Of a DNA stretch of 52,550 bases, positions 1-7,962 are shown in pieces (position 1 is the first letter of the stretch; every line of letters starts with the position of its first letter). A model generated the notes under the pieces. That model ran no database searches, was not told the DNA's origin, and was given only the letters and a program-made list of their open reading frames with translations. Source of the stretch: Lachnospiraceae bacterium (lineage in GTDB: Bacteria; Bacillota; Clostridia; Lachnospirales; Lachnospiraceae); contig JAGBBW010000148.1 of assembly GCA_017938285.1 (NCBI GenBank), positions 1 through 52,550 on the forward strand, in the 5' to 3' direction. The position numbers and the translations under genes were made by a program.

Positions 1-266
1 ACAGCTGTTGCCGTTGGCTCCGGTGTGGCGGCTGGTTCTTCCGTCGGGACCGGTGTCGCCGTCATCAGTACCAATGCGGTCGGTGTTGGCGTCTCCGGTG
101 TTTCCGTTGGCGGAAGCGTTGGAACCTCCGTCGGAGTATTTGTTGCGGTTGGAACCGATACAGCGGCAGGTTCCGGTTTTCTTGTTGCCATGTAACTGCC
201 AATCAGCAGGGCAAGAATGATAATAACTGCAAGGATACAGAGTATCCGTTTCGTGCTTTTTTTCAT
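1..266 (-). CDS. Pro/Thr-rich membrane-anchored protein, C-terminus beyond window
   Basis: The gene runs off the left edge; only the first 88 or so codons are present. It begins MKKSTKRILCILAVIIILAL, a short basic stretch and one N-terminal membrane segment (about residues 7-24), followed by a low-complexity stalk of repeated PTxTP/TPEP units. Such stalks usually lift an extracellular domain off the membrane; that domain is not in the window. The start ATG (266-264) overlaps the TAA of the upstream IS200-like gene as TAATG, which suggests translational coupling. The function is unknown. The similar TPTP stalk in the protein at 18208-19314 looks like independent low complexity and not homology. 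Confidence 0.75.
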   Translation of the reverse strand, partial: MKKSTKRILCILAVIIILALLIGSYMATRKPEPAAVSVPTATNTPTEVPTLPPTETPETPTPTALVLMTATPVPTEEPAATPEPTATA

Positions 267-679
267 TACTGCTGTTTCTCCTTTCCTTTGTTTTTCTTCG
301 CCTTAAGTTCTTCATAAAATTCAAAGAACCTTTTTTCCGGTGCCCGGCTTCCCATGGTGGTGATAAAGTACCCGGTATTCCATAACCCTTCTGCTTCCTT
401 CATCCGTACGGCAGACTTCGTTTTAAATGCATTCGTAAACTCTACCGGATTCAGGGTCGGCGGAGCATCAAACTTCATTACCAGGGCATTGTCCAGAACG
501 TAAGAACCGGTATCCTTACACTCCCACCGGTCATACGTGTCCTGCATATATTCCAGGCAGCGGACTCTGGCCTCCTCCTTCCGGAAGATATCCCTGTCTT
601 CTGCCGTGGTGAGTATGATACAGTACTCCAATAAATAAAGCTTATTCCTTGTACGCTTTACATGATATGGATTTTCCAT
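266..679 (-). CDS. IS200/REP-type transposase-like protein lacking the HUH motif
   Basis: 137 residues. The fold pattern resembles the Y1 (IS200/REP-associated) transposase domain: an N-terminal strand region, a central region where PxHVHL would sit, and a C-terminal LWNTGYFITTMGSRAPEKR block matching the family LWxxGYFxxTxG signature. The HUH histidines are absent: the expected position reads NALVMKFDAPP. A tyrosine remains in the last helix (EFYEELK). I infer a domesticated or decayed relative that cannot do standard HUH chemistry. The start was chosen at the ATG at 679, which has AAAGGAGAACCGG in front; the longer frame to 757 has no such site. The stop overlaps the next start (TAATG), so the two genes are coupled. 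Confidence 0.6.
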   Translation of the reverse strand: MENPYHVKRTRNKLYLLEYCIILTTAEDRDIFRKEEARVRCLEYMQDTYDRWECKDTGSYVLDNALVMKFDAPPTLNPVEFTNAFKTKSAVRMKEAEGLWNTGYFITTMGSRAPEKRFFEFYEELKAKKNKGKEKQQ

Positions 680-738
680 CCGGTTCTCCTTTCCAGAAAA
701 ACTCAATCTATTGGCGAAAATAATATTGGTATAGTAAG

Positions 739-767
739 ATATTATCACATTTTCCAAATAATGTCAA
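739..767 (-). promoter_or_regulatory. Sigma-A type promoter of the IS200-like gene
   Basis: On the minus strand, TTGACA (767-762) is followed by a 17-bp spacer and TAATAT (744-739). Transcription would begin near 732, giving a leader of about 50 nt before the ATG at 679. Confidence 0.7.
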
Positions 768-966
768 CTACTTTAATAAACTCCATCCAATTTTCTATAT
801 TCCGGCACATATCCCATACCTTTTCCTCTGTTCATCAGTTCCGTCTCCTGCTCCATTTATAACAAACAGGTCTTATATTCCATATTCAGTTGTCATTCCG
901 GGTGACCCCGGAGTCCATTCCCTTACACAACACCTCCCCGGTACCGTCCTTATAACCCGGTTACCA

Positions 967-1503
967 TTAAAATCCGACATTCTCCTTTATGATTCTCTCC
1001 ACTTCCTCATAATCCTTAATACACCAGAATCTTGCCCGGTACTTCCACGAATCATTCCGCTGCGATGTCAGATAACATCTGGAAAATTCAAATGTCTTTT
1101 TCCTGAGCAGTTTTCCGGATAACCCATAATAACAGGAACGGTACTCCTCCTCCATGATATCGCCCCATTTTATCAGATAGAAACTTCTTCCCTGCTTTAC
1201 CACAGGTCCCTCCGTTGTCAGAAAATACTCTGTTCCGGTATAACGAAACAAGGTCTGTATCAGAGTTACCGCCACACATAACAGGATTACACCGGAACAA
1301 GGAATAAGTGGCGTTGACTCTTCTTCCTCCATAAGCAGAGCACAACCCATCACAAATATCCATACCCAGAAATTCGACTGTGTAAAGAAAAGTGAAAGAA
1401 ACGATGGTTTGCCTGTCCAGTACACGGTCATTCTTTCCAGAGCAGCAGCTTCTGTCTTATGCAGAATATTTCTGTGGTATTTTTTATGTCTGTTCTGTTC
1501 CAT
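967..1503 (-). CDS. PH-like domain membrane protein
   Basis: 178 residues. A short cytosolic N-terminus is followed by two hydrophobic segments (about 38-58 and 66-88). The C-terminal part contains TEYFLTTEGPVVKQG and FYLIKWGDI, which resembles the bacterial PH (bPH_2/YdbS-like) pattern in which a strand pair follows a two-helix hairpin. I chose the ATG at 1503, preceded by GGGAGG; a GTG two codons upstream is possible. The gene stands alone. The role of such proteins is poorly defined, and the assignment rests on layout and short motifs only. Confidence 0.55.
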   Translation of the reverse strand: MEQNRHKKYHRNILHKTEAAALERMTVYWTGKPSFLSLFFTQSNFWVWIFVMGCALLMEEEESTPLIPCSGVILLCVAVTLIQTLFRYTGTEYFLTTEGPVVKQGRSFYLIKWGDIMEEEYRSCYYGLSGKLLRKKTFEFSRCYLTSQRNDSWKYRARFWCIKDYEEVERIIKENVGF

Positions 1504-2412
1504 GTTCACACAACCTCCCTGAATCTGATATTCCAACTGCTCCTGAAATAAAAAACAAAGAGACCAATGATTTTTTATCACTGACCTCTCTGCAATATCC
1601 GATATTCCATTTTTTACTTCGTCTGACTTTCCTTTCTAACTTTTACCGTTCTCCTATCATCCTTTACCTCATCTCATGTGCAACATATCATTTCTGATAC
1701 TGTTTACCCATACCTCATAAAGCGTGATTCCTTTTTCACATTTATCACTTTATCTTTTGTATATTCGTTGATTTTTCGTTTGTAACATTTACTCATAATT
1801 TCTTTGATTTTTTCCCAAGATTATATTTTTATTTAGTTTTTATTAAATTTTATTTAGTTTGATTTGTTTTTCTATGCTCGTCTATTACATTCCCCCTTTT
1901 TTAATACTATACCGAATGTTTCATACACTTTAACCTATTTTACATTCCGTAGTGACTTAAAACGATAAACCGACATTCTTTTTCATCCATATGGGAGAGT
2001 TTCCACAGTTTGAAAACAATATCCCGATTACAATGCTTCTGGTCCCCACCAGCCGCATTTTCAGACACTGCCCAAATACTGCTGAAACAGACTCCCATAC
2101 GATGAACTTCCTATTTGGATTTCCATAAACGCTGTAATCCTATGTCTTACAGCTTATTGCTGCCTGTTTTCAATACCAGGCAACTCCTGCTGACTTTTCC
2201 AACCCCTTGTCTGTTAGAAAAATCCACTTCTACTTGAACAGGCAAACAAAATGTTTACCATGCGTTTTCCATCGCATCACCCCTTTCATTCGACATAATT
2301 CGCGCGATTGAGTAAAAATAAGCTTATTTTTACATAATCATACCAAATAATGCAAGAAAATGCAAGTATTTTATTATCAATGTGCAAAATTTTTTATTAA
2401 TGCACCTTCCAC
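1504..2412. other. Gene-free AT-rich spacer
   Basis: About 900 bp with no credible coding frame on either strand. 1735-1910 is very AT-rich (repeats of TTTTATTTAGTTT). The part next to the Tad-like operon end holds two weak hairpins: GTGCA...TGCAC at about 2384-2410 and the perfect palindrome at 2312-2333. Either could end transcription of the operon. Nothing else was recognised. Confidence 0.5.
2312..2333. repeat. 22-bp perfect palindrome
   Basis: Arms GTAAAAATAAG and CTTATTTTTAC meet with no spacer. It lies about 80 bp downstream of the last gene of the Tad-like operon. It may be an AT-rich terminator stem or a protein-binding site; there is no adjacent gene start for it to control. Confidence 0.5.
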
Positions 2413-3258
2413 TTACTTTCCGCAATATGTACAGGAAAGTGCTCCATACATTCTTACTGCCTGTTCCTTTGAAAATTTTTCTTTCAGGAAATTCCCGTCT
2501 CCTCTTTGTACGAGTTCACAAAATTCTTCATGATAATAACAAAAGGAATCTTCCAGGTCTGTCGGCAGTTCAATTATGTACTTTTTTACCTTCTGTACAT
2601 AAACACCGGTATCCACACAATTTTCATATACAATATTTCCTGCCGCTGTCAGAGGCCACCCCTGAAAAACAGCAAACAACACAGGCATGTCCAGTGACCG
2701 GGCTGTATCCTGTAAAAAATCCGGCACATAAAAGTTATATGAAATCCCATATTGTGCTGCAATATAATTATGGTTTGTAATAATCCCGGAAGCTGTTTCT
2801 TCCAACGTTTCTGCAATAATACTTTTTTTCTTTTCTTCGGAACAATCTTCCGGAAACACAAAACTTTGCAGTTCTGTCCATTCATACCGCAGTTGTTTCA
2901 CTCCGTTTTCCAAAGTTTCCACCGCATAATAGAAAAACGCACCATCTTCCTGTACCAGTACAAGCATCGGAACATGCAGCTTCAATCTTTGCTGCTCCTC
3001 CGTATCGTCCATCACTCCCATATAAATGTAAAACGCTTCAAAAAAAGCAGTTTGAAAAATAGTACATTTTTCTTCCTTTGCAGCATGAACAGCCGGAATC
3101 AGTTCATTCGCTGCATATTCTATCGCCTGTTTCATTCCTTTTTCTATCCTGCATTTTTCCTCCAATACCATATCATAATTTCTTTGTTCTAAATAAAGTG
3201 TAAAAAAGCAGGAAAGATACACTATGATAAATAGTACCGCAAAATGTCCCTGTTTCAC
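2413..3258 (-). CDS. Membrane-anchored protein, distal gene of Tad-like operon
   Basis: 281 residues. One N-terminal membrane segment (residues about 5-23, FAVLFIIVYLSCFFTLYL) is followed by a mostly acidic ectodomain that ends with CTYCGK. The size, the single anchor and the position resemble TadE/TadG-like minor components of Tad machines, but I see no motif that proves it. It lies 4 bp downstream of the 420-residue protein, so it is co-transcribed. No terminator with a clear U-tract follows directly. Confidence 0.65.
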   Translation of the reverse strand: MKQGHFAVLFIIVYLSCFFTLYLEQRNYDMVLEEKCRIEKGMKQAIEYAANELIPAVHAAKEEKCTIFQTAFFEAFYIYMGVMDDTEEQQRLKLHVPMLVLVQEDGAFFYYAVETLENGVKQLRYEWTELQSFVFPEDCSEEKKKSIIAETLEETASGIITNHNYIAAQYGISYNFYVPDFLQDTARSLDMPVLFAVFQGWPLTAAGNIVYENCVDTGVYVQKVKKYIIELPTDLEDSFCYYHEEFCELVQRGDGNFLKEKFSKEQAVRMYGALSCTYCGK

Positions 3259-3262
3259 ATGA

Positions 3263-4525
3263 TTACTCCTCCTTCCAGTTTTTTCTTGAAGGACTTTGCA
3301 GCATGGATACTACTACACCATCTTTCTTTAAACATACGGTCAGCCAGTCTCCTTCTTCCAGTATAAATCCACCTTCCTGATCCAGCCGGGAAATTATCTG
3401 TTCTGATGTTATCAGTGACTCCAGTTCCAGTACTTCACCGGTAAACAAAGGAACCTTTGACATACATTCTGTACAAAAGGGATAAGCCTTATAGTCGGAA
3501 TAACATCTGGCCGTACAGTCTTTGCCACATTTTTTACAGGCCTCTGCTTCGGTAACAGCCACAATCTGCTCCTCCATTCCACCATACCAGAGGTTTACTG
3601 TCTGAATTCCGCAGTAATTTTTGTCAAAATCATCCTGCCATCCCGGTGTTTCCGGTGTTACAAGTTCTTCATGTCCATCCGGAAATGTCACTGTCAGGTA
3701 AAGTCCTGTTTCTGCCAGCGATTGCCCCAGTGCACAAAATAATGTCGCTATATTACTTTCTATTTTTTCCGGACAGAACAGACAATACGGACATTCACCC
3801 CCTTCGATTATTTTCTTGGAATTCACGTACTCATGTCCCCTTTCGCATACTACCTTTCTTGGATAACAAATCAGTTCTGCTTCTGCAGTCAGAACACCAT
3901 CTCCTATTGGTACAGTCAACAGGATTTCTCCTGATTGTTCTGCTTTTACAGGCTCCGCTTCTGCATAATAATTTCCTGTTTCCGAATGTACCATACATAA
4001 TGTAATTACCTCCTCTCCTTCATACACATGCTGCACTTTCCTCACTGCCTCAGCCCAAAGCACCGTTTCCTCCTCCGGTAAAGGAAGAAACTGCCCTGAC
4101 GCTGCTGCCAGAATTGTTTCGTTTGTTTCCTCCTGCATACGCAAAGTCTCTGCATTTTCCTCTTCCACCTGCACCATAGTACGTTCCAAAGGAATTTCCC
4201 GGCGGACATTTCGCTCCATATAGTATGCTTTCAGCAACGTTTCCGGCAGCCTGGCGTAACATGGTTCCAGCTCCATTTTCCGGCAATACAGTTCCACTGT
4301 ATAAGAGGTATTCCAACGATATAACTGATGCTGTAAGGCTTCATACTCTTCCAGAAAAACTCCTCCTTCTCTGGAACTGTTTTCCAAAAACTCCATAATC
4401 AGAAGTTCTGCACATCGTATTTCATACCCACTTCGCCAGTACAGGCAAAATCCGGCCAGCAGACCAGTCAGGAACAACAGAAACAATATTGTATCTACTA
4501 ATTTTTCCAGCCATTTATGCAACAT
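3263..4525 (-). CDS. Membrane-anchored protein with two Cys-rich zinc-ribbon-like clusters
   Basis: 420 residues. The N-terminal membrane segment is about residues 9-29. The centre and the C-terminal half contain paired cysteines: a CxRGHEY...CPYCLFCP block (about 225-255) and CKKCGKDCTARC...CTEC (about 330-355). These look like structural metal-binding knuckles, or disulphide pairs if the domain is outside the cell. It sits between small bitopic proteins in the Tad-like operon, 11 bp after its upstream neighbour. The family is not recognised; I infer a structural or anchoring part of the machine. Confidence 0.65.
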   Translation of the reverse strand: MLHKWLEKLVDTILFLLFLTGLLAGFCLYWRSGYEIRCAELLIMEFLENSSREGGVFLEEYEALQHQLYRWNTSYTVELYCRKMELEPCYARLPETLLKAYYMERNVRREIPLERTMVQVEEENAETLRMQEETNETILAAASGQFLPLPEEETVLWAEAVRKVQHVYEGEEVITLCMVHSETGNYYAEAEPVKAEQSGEILLTVPIGDGVLTAEAELICYPRKVVCERGHEYVNSKKIIEGGECPYCLFCPEKIESNIATLFCALGQSLAETGLYLTVTFPDGHEELVTPETPGWQDDFDKNYCGIQTVNLWYGGMEEQIVAVTEAEACKKCGKDCTARCYSDYKAYPFCTECMSKVPLFTGEVLELESLITSEQIISRLDQEGGFILEEGDWLTVCLKKDGVVVSMLQSPSRKNWKEE

Positions 4526-4536
4526 TTCCTATCCTT

Positions 4537-4959
4537 TCACGAAACAATACCATAATAAAATTCTACACTGCTTCCCTGATCGTCTCTTTGTTCTATCCGC
4601 AGCCGCAATGCACTGTTTTCCTGAAAACAATACATTCCTTCCAATAAAAAAATCTCCTGTATTTCTTCCCATGAAATCTGATACCAGTAATTCTGTCCCT
4701 GCCTGTCCTTTTCCTGCTGATATTCCTCCAGGCGTACTTCCAGATATCCTCCATAAACTGCCAGCCCGGTATAAAACATCAGATATTCTTCATACGAGCA
4801 TCTGCCGTTTTGGGAAATTCGTTCCAAAAATACTTCTGCCTGCATTTGCGTCCACTGCATTCTTCCTTTCTTTTCCCGTTCTCTTTCGAGGAATGCCACT
4901 CCGGCAGTCAGTACACACACAACCGTCAGAAGCAGCAGACACCGCTGCACTATCTGCAT
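4537..4959 (-). CDS. Small bitopic protein of Tad-like operon
   Basis: 140 residues: one N-terminal membrane segment (about 6-23) and a charged, Tyr-rich ectodomain. Its ATG at 4959 lies within the end of the 57-residue gene before it (10-bp overlap), which shows tight translational coupling. The size and layout fit a pilin-like or minor-pilin-like subunit, but no prepilin peptidase site (G followed by [FML]xxxE) is visible. Function not recognised. Confidence 0.6.
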   Translation of the reverse strand: MQIVQRCLLLLTVVCVLTAGVAFLEREREKKGRMQWTQMQAEVFLERISQNGRCSYEEYLMFYTGLAVYGGYLEVRLEEYQQEKDRQGQNYWYQISWEEIQEIFLLEGMYCFQENSALRLRIEQRDDQGSSVEFYYGIVS

Positions 4960-5123
4960 ATTTCTTCCTCCCCTGATACATCAATGGAATCATGGGAAAT
5001 CAGGATACTTAAAGCAGTATATGCCTCCTGATATACCCGGAACTGACGAAACAATATCGATACTGCTGTTATATAAAACAACAGAAAGACAGACAGAACT
5101 ATATATTTCTTTACTACCCGCAT
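4950..5123 (-). CDS. 57-residue bitopic protein of Tad-like operon
   Basis: A short gene easily missed by length cut-offs. It starts MRVVKKYIVLSVFLLFYITA, a basic N-terminus and one membrane segment (about 7-26), then a short tail ending EEEICR and a TAG stop. The start ATG overlaps the TAA of the upstream gene (TAATG), and its end overlaps the next gene by 10 bp. Without it there would be a 163-bp hole in an otherwise gapless operon. The size is that of an Flp pilin, but the Flp motif is not seen. Confidence 0.65.
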   Translation of the reverse strand: MRVVKKYIVLSVFLLFYITAVSILFRQFRVYQEAYTALSILISHDSIDVSGEEEICR

Positions 5124-5578
5124 TACTTCTGTACGAACACAATGGACGAAATTTCCTGATTTTCATCGTAAACCACGGTAGATGTAAAAAAGGCATTTGG
5201 CTTAATATACCTGCTGGCATTTGTCTTATCCTGAATCTCACTCAGCACTGTGGAATCCTTTGCGGCAATGTCACCATAATCATATGATTCTGCCTCCATT
5301 TTATTTTTTACGACATACCCATTCGAAACTACAACCGTTACACCATCCTCTTCCTTCAACGTTTTCAGAAGCTCGATAATCTGACTTCCGGAAGCTGTGG
5401 AATTATCATACGCTTTCAGTTTTTCATTATCAAACTGTGAAATAATTTCATCATATTCACTGATGGAACTATTAATACTTGCATTTCCTTTTTTATAAAT
5501 TGTTACTGCTACAAAGCAGATAGCTACTACGATCAGCAGACCTACCGCATTTTTAATAAAACTTTTTGATGCACTCAT
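5123..5578 (-). CDS. Small bitopic protein, paralogue of its upstream neighbour
   Basis: 151 residues. N-terminal membrane segment SFIKNAVGLLIVVAICFVAV (about 6-26), a short linker, then a compact extracytoplasmic domain. It shares layout and scattered sequence with the protein at 5581-6006: the KAYDNS/KYDG turn, the SQIIELLKT/TAVNYIKT helix, VTVVV/LPVNV, and YIKPNAFFT/YINPFITY near the C-terminus. The pair most likely arose by duplication. I infer paired minor-pilin or pseudopilin-like subunits of the Tad-like machine. The spacing to the upstream gene is 2 bp. Confidence 0.65.
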   Translation of the reverse strand: MSASKSFIKNAVGLLIVVAICFVAVTIYKKGNASINSSISEYDEIISQFDNEKLKAYDNSTASGSQIIELLKTLKEEDGVTVVVSNGYVVKNKMEAESYDYGDIAAKDSTVLSEIQDKTNASRYIKPNAFFTSTVVYDENQEISSIVFVQK

Positions 5579-5580
5579 TT

Positions 5581-6006
5581 TTAATCTCCTTCCATTTCTG
5601 TCTTAAGTTTCACTTTGCATATTTCTCCGTTTTCATCCCGCAGAACTTCACACTGATAGGTAATGAATGGATTAATATAAAATTCCGAACTGATATCCCG
5701 GAGTTTTACATAGTCTTCCTGCTTTGTCACCGTAAAAGTTCCCTGGACTGTATTTACATTTACCGGAAGTCCATACACTCCCGTCACAGTTTTGATATAA
5801 TTTACTGCTGTCATTCCGTCTATCCATAATCCATCGTATTTTACAATTTCATACTCTTCCAGCTGCACAATCTGCTGTTCCTGATTTTCCTCCAAAAGGC
5901 TGGTCAGCCGTGTTCCCCGCTGGAACAGATGAACACCGATTAACATCAGTGCGACCAGGAGTGATAATCCAAACGCCTCTGCCAGAAATTCTTTGCTAAC
6001 CTGCAT
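5581..6006 (-). CDS. Small bitopic protein of Tad-like operon
   Basis: 141 residues. The N-terminus MQVSKEFLAEAFGLSLLVAL leads into one membrane segment (about 11-28), then an ectodomain of about 110 residues with the YINPFITY motif shared with the neighbour at 5123-5578. It follows the TadB/C-like membrane protein by about 50 bp. The position directly after the platform protein is where pilins or pseudopilins often lie in Tad loci. No canonical type III signal peptide cleavage site is visible, so the role remains inferred. Confidence 0.6.
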   Translation of the reverse strand: MQVSKEFLAEAFGLSLLVALMLIGVHLFQRGTRLTSLLEENQEQQIVQLEEYEIVKYDGLWIDGMTAVNYIKTVTGVYGLPVNVNTVQGTFTVTKQEDYVKLRDISSEFYINPFITYQCEVLRDENGEICKVKLKTEMEGD

Positions 6007-6057
6007 AATACCTCCTTTTTTCCAGTATCTTCTTACTCATCTGTACCTCCCGTATTC

Positions 6058-7962
6058 TCACATTTGAAGTTCTTCCAGCATTACAAATACTTCATATACC
6101 CCCTGCAGGGAATATATAAAAAACGGAATAACAAAATATGCTCCTACCGCCAGAACCATTGGTACTTTAGACAACAACTCCGTATTATTCTTTTTCTTTT
6201 CCATACTGATTTCCGTCTCCAGCCTGGACATTTTTTCTAATAAAACCCGATTATTTTCCACTTCCGCAAATGCCAGAGTTACACCTACTTCATCAACAGA
6301 CAGAAAAGAATCTGCCAGTTCCGCAAAGCTGGTATGCAGTTTTTGTCCTTCTTCTTTCATTTTCTGTAAAGCCAGTGCAGGACCACCAGAATACGAATTA
6401 ATGCAGCGCCGCAGCACGCCTTTAAACAGACCTGAAAATATCTCCATATCTTCTAAAAGGCTTAAAATCGTAATCCCATTCAACTGACGCTCCATAATAA
6501 CAACCGACTGGAACTGCTTTACTTCATATATTGCACCACCCAGCGAGGTCTGTACCTGATGCCATATTTTTAATAATGGAATACTTCCCAGCAGCAAACT
6601 TCCCAGAAGGCAGAAAAACAGTTCCATCCAAGTTATTCCAGCAGACTGGTACTGATCCAGCTTTGTCCTGATTTCCTCCAGTATTGCCTGTTCCATGGTA
6701 CGATTTGAGGAACGTATTTCTGTCCTTATTTCCTCCAGCAGCTTTTCTTCTGAAACCTCCGGTTCTTCTTTATATTGCTTTACCAGATGAAGAATCTGCT
6801 GCTCCAGAATCTTTCTGCGTTCTGCCGTCGCCAACGGAGCTATGGTTTCTATGGTACTTACTGATTCCAGTACTGTTTTCTGCTCTCTGGTATGCGTGGC
6901 ACTTACAAAAATAATGGCTGCCATCAAAGAACAACAGGCAATTCCGATCATTTTTATCCACAACTGTGCAAAAGAAATCCTCTCCCCTGCCTGCAGCAAA
7001 AGCTCACGTATTTTCCGGCTGAACTCCCCGTCTTTTCGTTCCAGCCATCGTACCGGATAATGAAGTGCAGGATGGTGGTACAGCCAGTCCCAGAAACTGC
7101 TTTTCTGCTCTTTATGATGTACAAACATGGCAATTTCCTTTGCTCTGTTTATAAGCCCATAAATTACAAACGCAGATCCTATTGTCAAAAGCTCCAATAC
7201 CTGTCCCACACCTGCATAAAAATAGTCCAGTTCCGGTGCAAAATCCAGTCCCCATCGTTTCAGTACCGGCATAAAAAATACCGGTGCAGCAGATACAAAA
7301 ATATATCCGGCAAATTCATATGCCATGCGTTTTCTCCGATACAACTCTTCCATAATTTCTACACGAAGATATTCTGCATTCTCTGAAAAAAGAGAAGTCC
7401 CTTCTTTTCCGGTAATATCTCCCTTTTCCGAAGCCTCGTATGCCTGTACGAGAAAAAGTTTCAGATAACGGTTGGCCGGATTATAAAGTACATATTCCCT
7501 GACTTTCTCTTTCCTGTCACTTTCCATCAGTATCCGGTACAATTCGCCTGCCAGACGCTGTATCTCATAGCTCATACTATCTGCTGCCAGCAAAACCGCA
7601 TTTGGAATATGACGACAGGATAAATACCTGTGCTTTACTCTGGACAAATATACTATCATTTCCTGATACAGACTATTTTCTTTTTTCTGGACCAGCCAGC
7701 CAGGCAGTTCCATTGCCACAAGATAAAGTGCAAAAGCAATACTTCCGGCAAAATACAGCCAGGTGATGTTTTCAAAGCAGCTGTTCCAGATTGTAAGAAC
7801 AAGAACAGCCAGTATGGAACCGAGGCCGGTCATCAGCAGACCGTTCGTCATCAGCCGTTTTAATTCTTCTTCTCCATACGGACAGATTTCCAGAAATTTT
7901 TGCTTCAGCAAGGACGAATACTTACTATTCCCTGCCGTTTTCCACAGCCATTCTTTGTTCAC
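6058..7962 (-). CDS. TadB/TadC-like (T2SF family) inner-membrane platform protein
   Basis: 634 residues. The N-terminal half has two close membrane segments (about 45-85) and a helical T2SF-like cytosolic part (YLSRVKHRYLSCRHIPNAV...). Further segments lie near 220-275 and 345-365. The C-terminal half repeats the pattern with membrane segments near 455-475 and a typical T2SF end (KVPMVLAVGAYFVIPFFIYS). One chain therefore appears to hold what Tad systems normally encode as separate TadB and TadC of about 300 residues each. The start is a GTG at 7962 with GGAGG six bases upstream, inside the end of cpaF; the gene overlaps it by 38 bp. Confidence 0.75.
   Translation of the reverse strand: MNKEWLWKTAGNSKYSSLLKQKFLEICPYGEEELKRLMTNGLLMTGLGSILAVLVLTIWNSCFENITWLYFAGSIAFALYLVAMELPGWLVQKKENSLYQEMIVYLSRVKHRYLSCRHIPNAVLLAADSMSYEIQRLAGELYRILMESDRKEKVREYVLYNPANRYLKLFLVQAYEASEKGDITGKEGTSLFSENAEYLRVEIMEELYRRKRMAYEFAGYIFVSAAPVFFMPVLKRWGLDFAPELDYFYAGVGQVLELLTIGSAFVIYGLINRAKEIAMFVHHKEQKSSFWDWLYHHPALHYPVRWLERKDGEFSRKIRELLLQAGERISFAQLWIKMIGIACCSLMAAIIFVSATHTREQKTVLESVSTIETIAPLATAERRKILEQQILHLVKQYKEEPEVSEEKLLEEIRTEIRSSNRTMEQAILEEIRTKLDQYQSAGITWMELFFCLLGSLLLGSIPLLKIWHQVQTSLGGAIYEVKQFQSVVIMERQLNGITILSLLEDMEIFSGLFKGVLRRCINSYSGGPALALQKMKEEGQKLHTSFAELADSFLSVDEVGVTLAFAEVENNRVLLEKMSRLETEISMEKKKNNTELLSKVPMVLAVGAYFVIPFFIYSLQGVYEVFVMLEELQM

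Noticed and set aside
1392-1697. Plus-strand frame opposite the PH-like gene
   Set aside because: It is a shadow of the minus-strand gene, without ribosome binding site, and its composition is that of reverse-complemented coding DNA.
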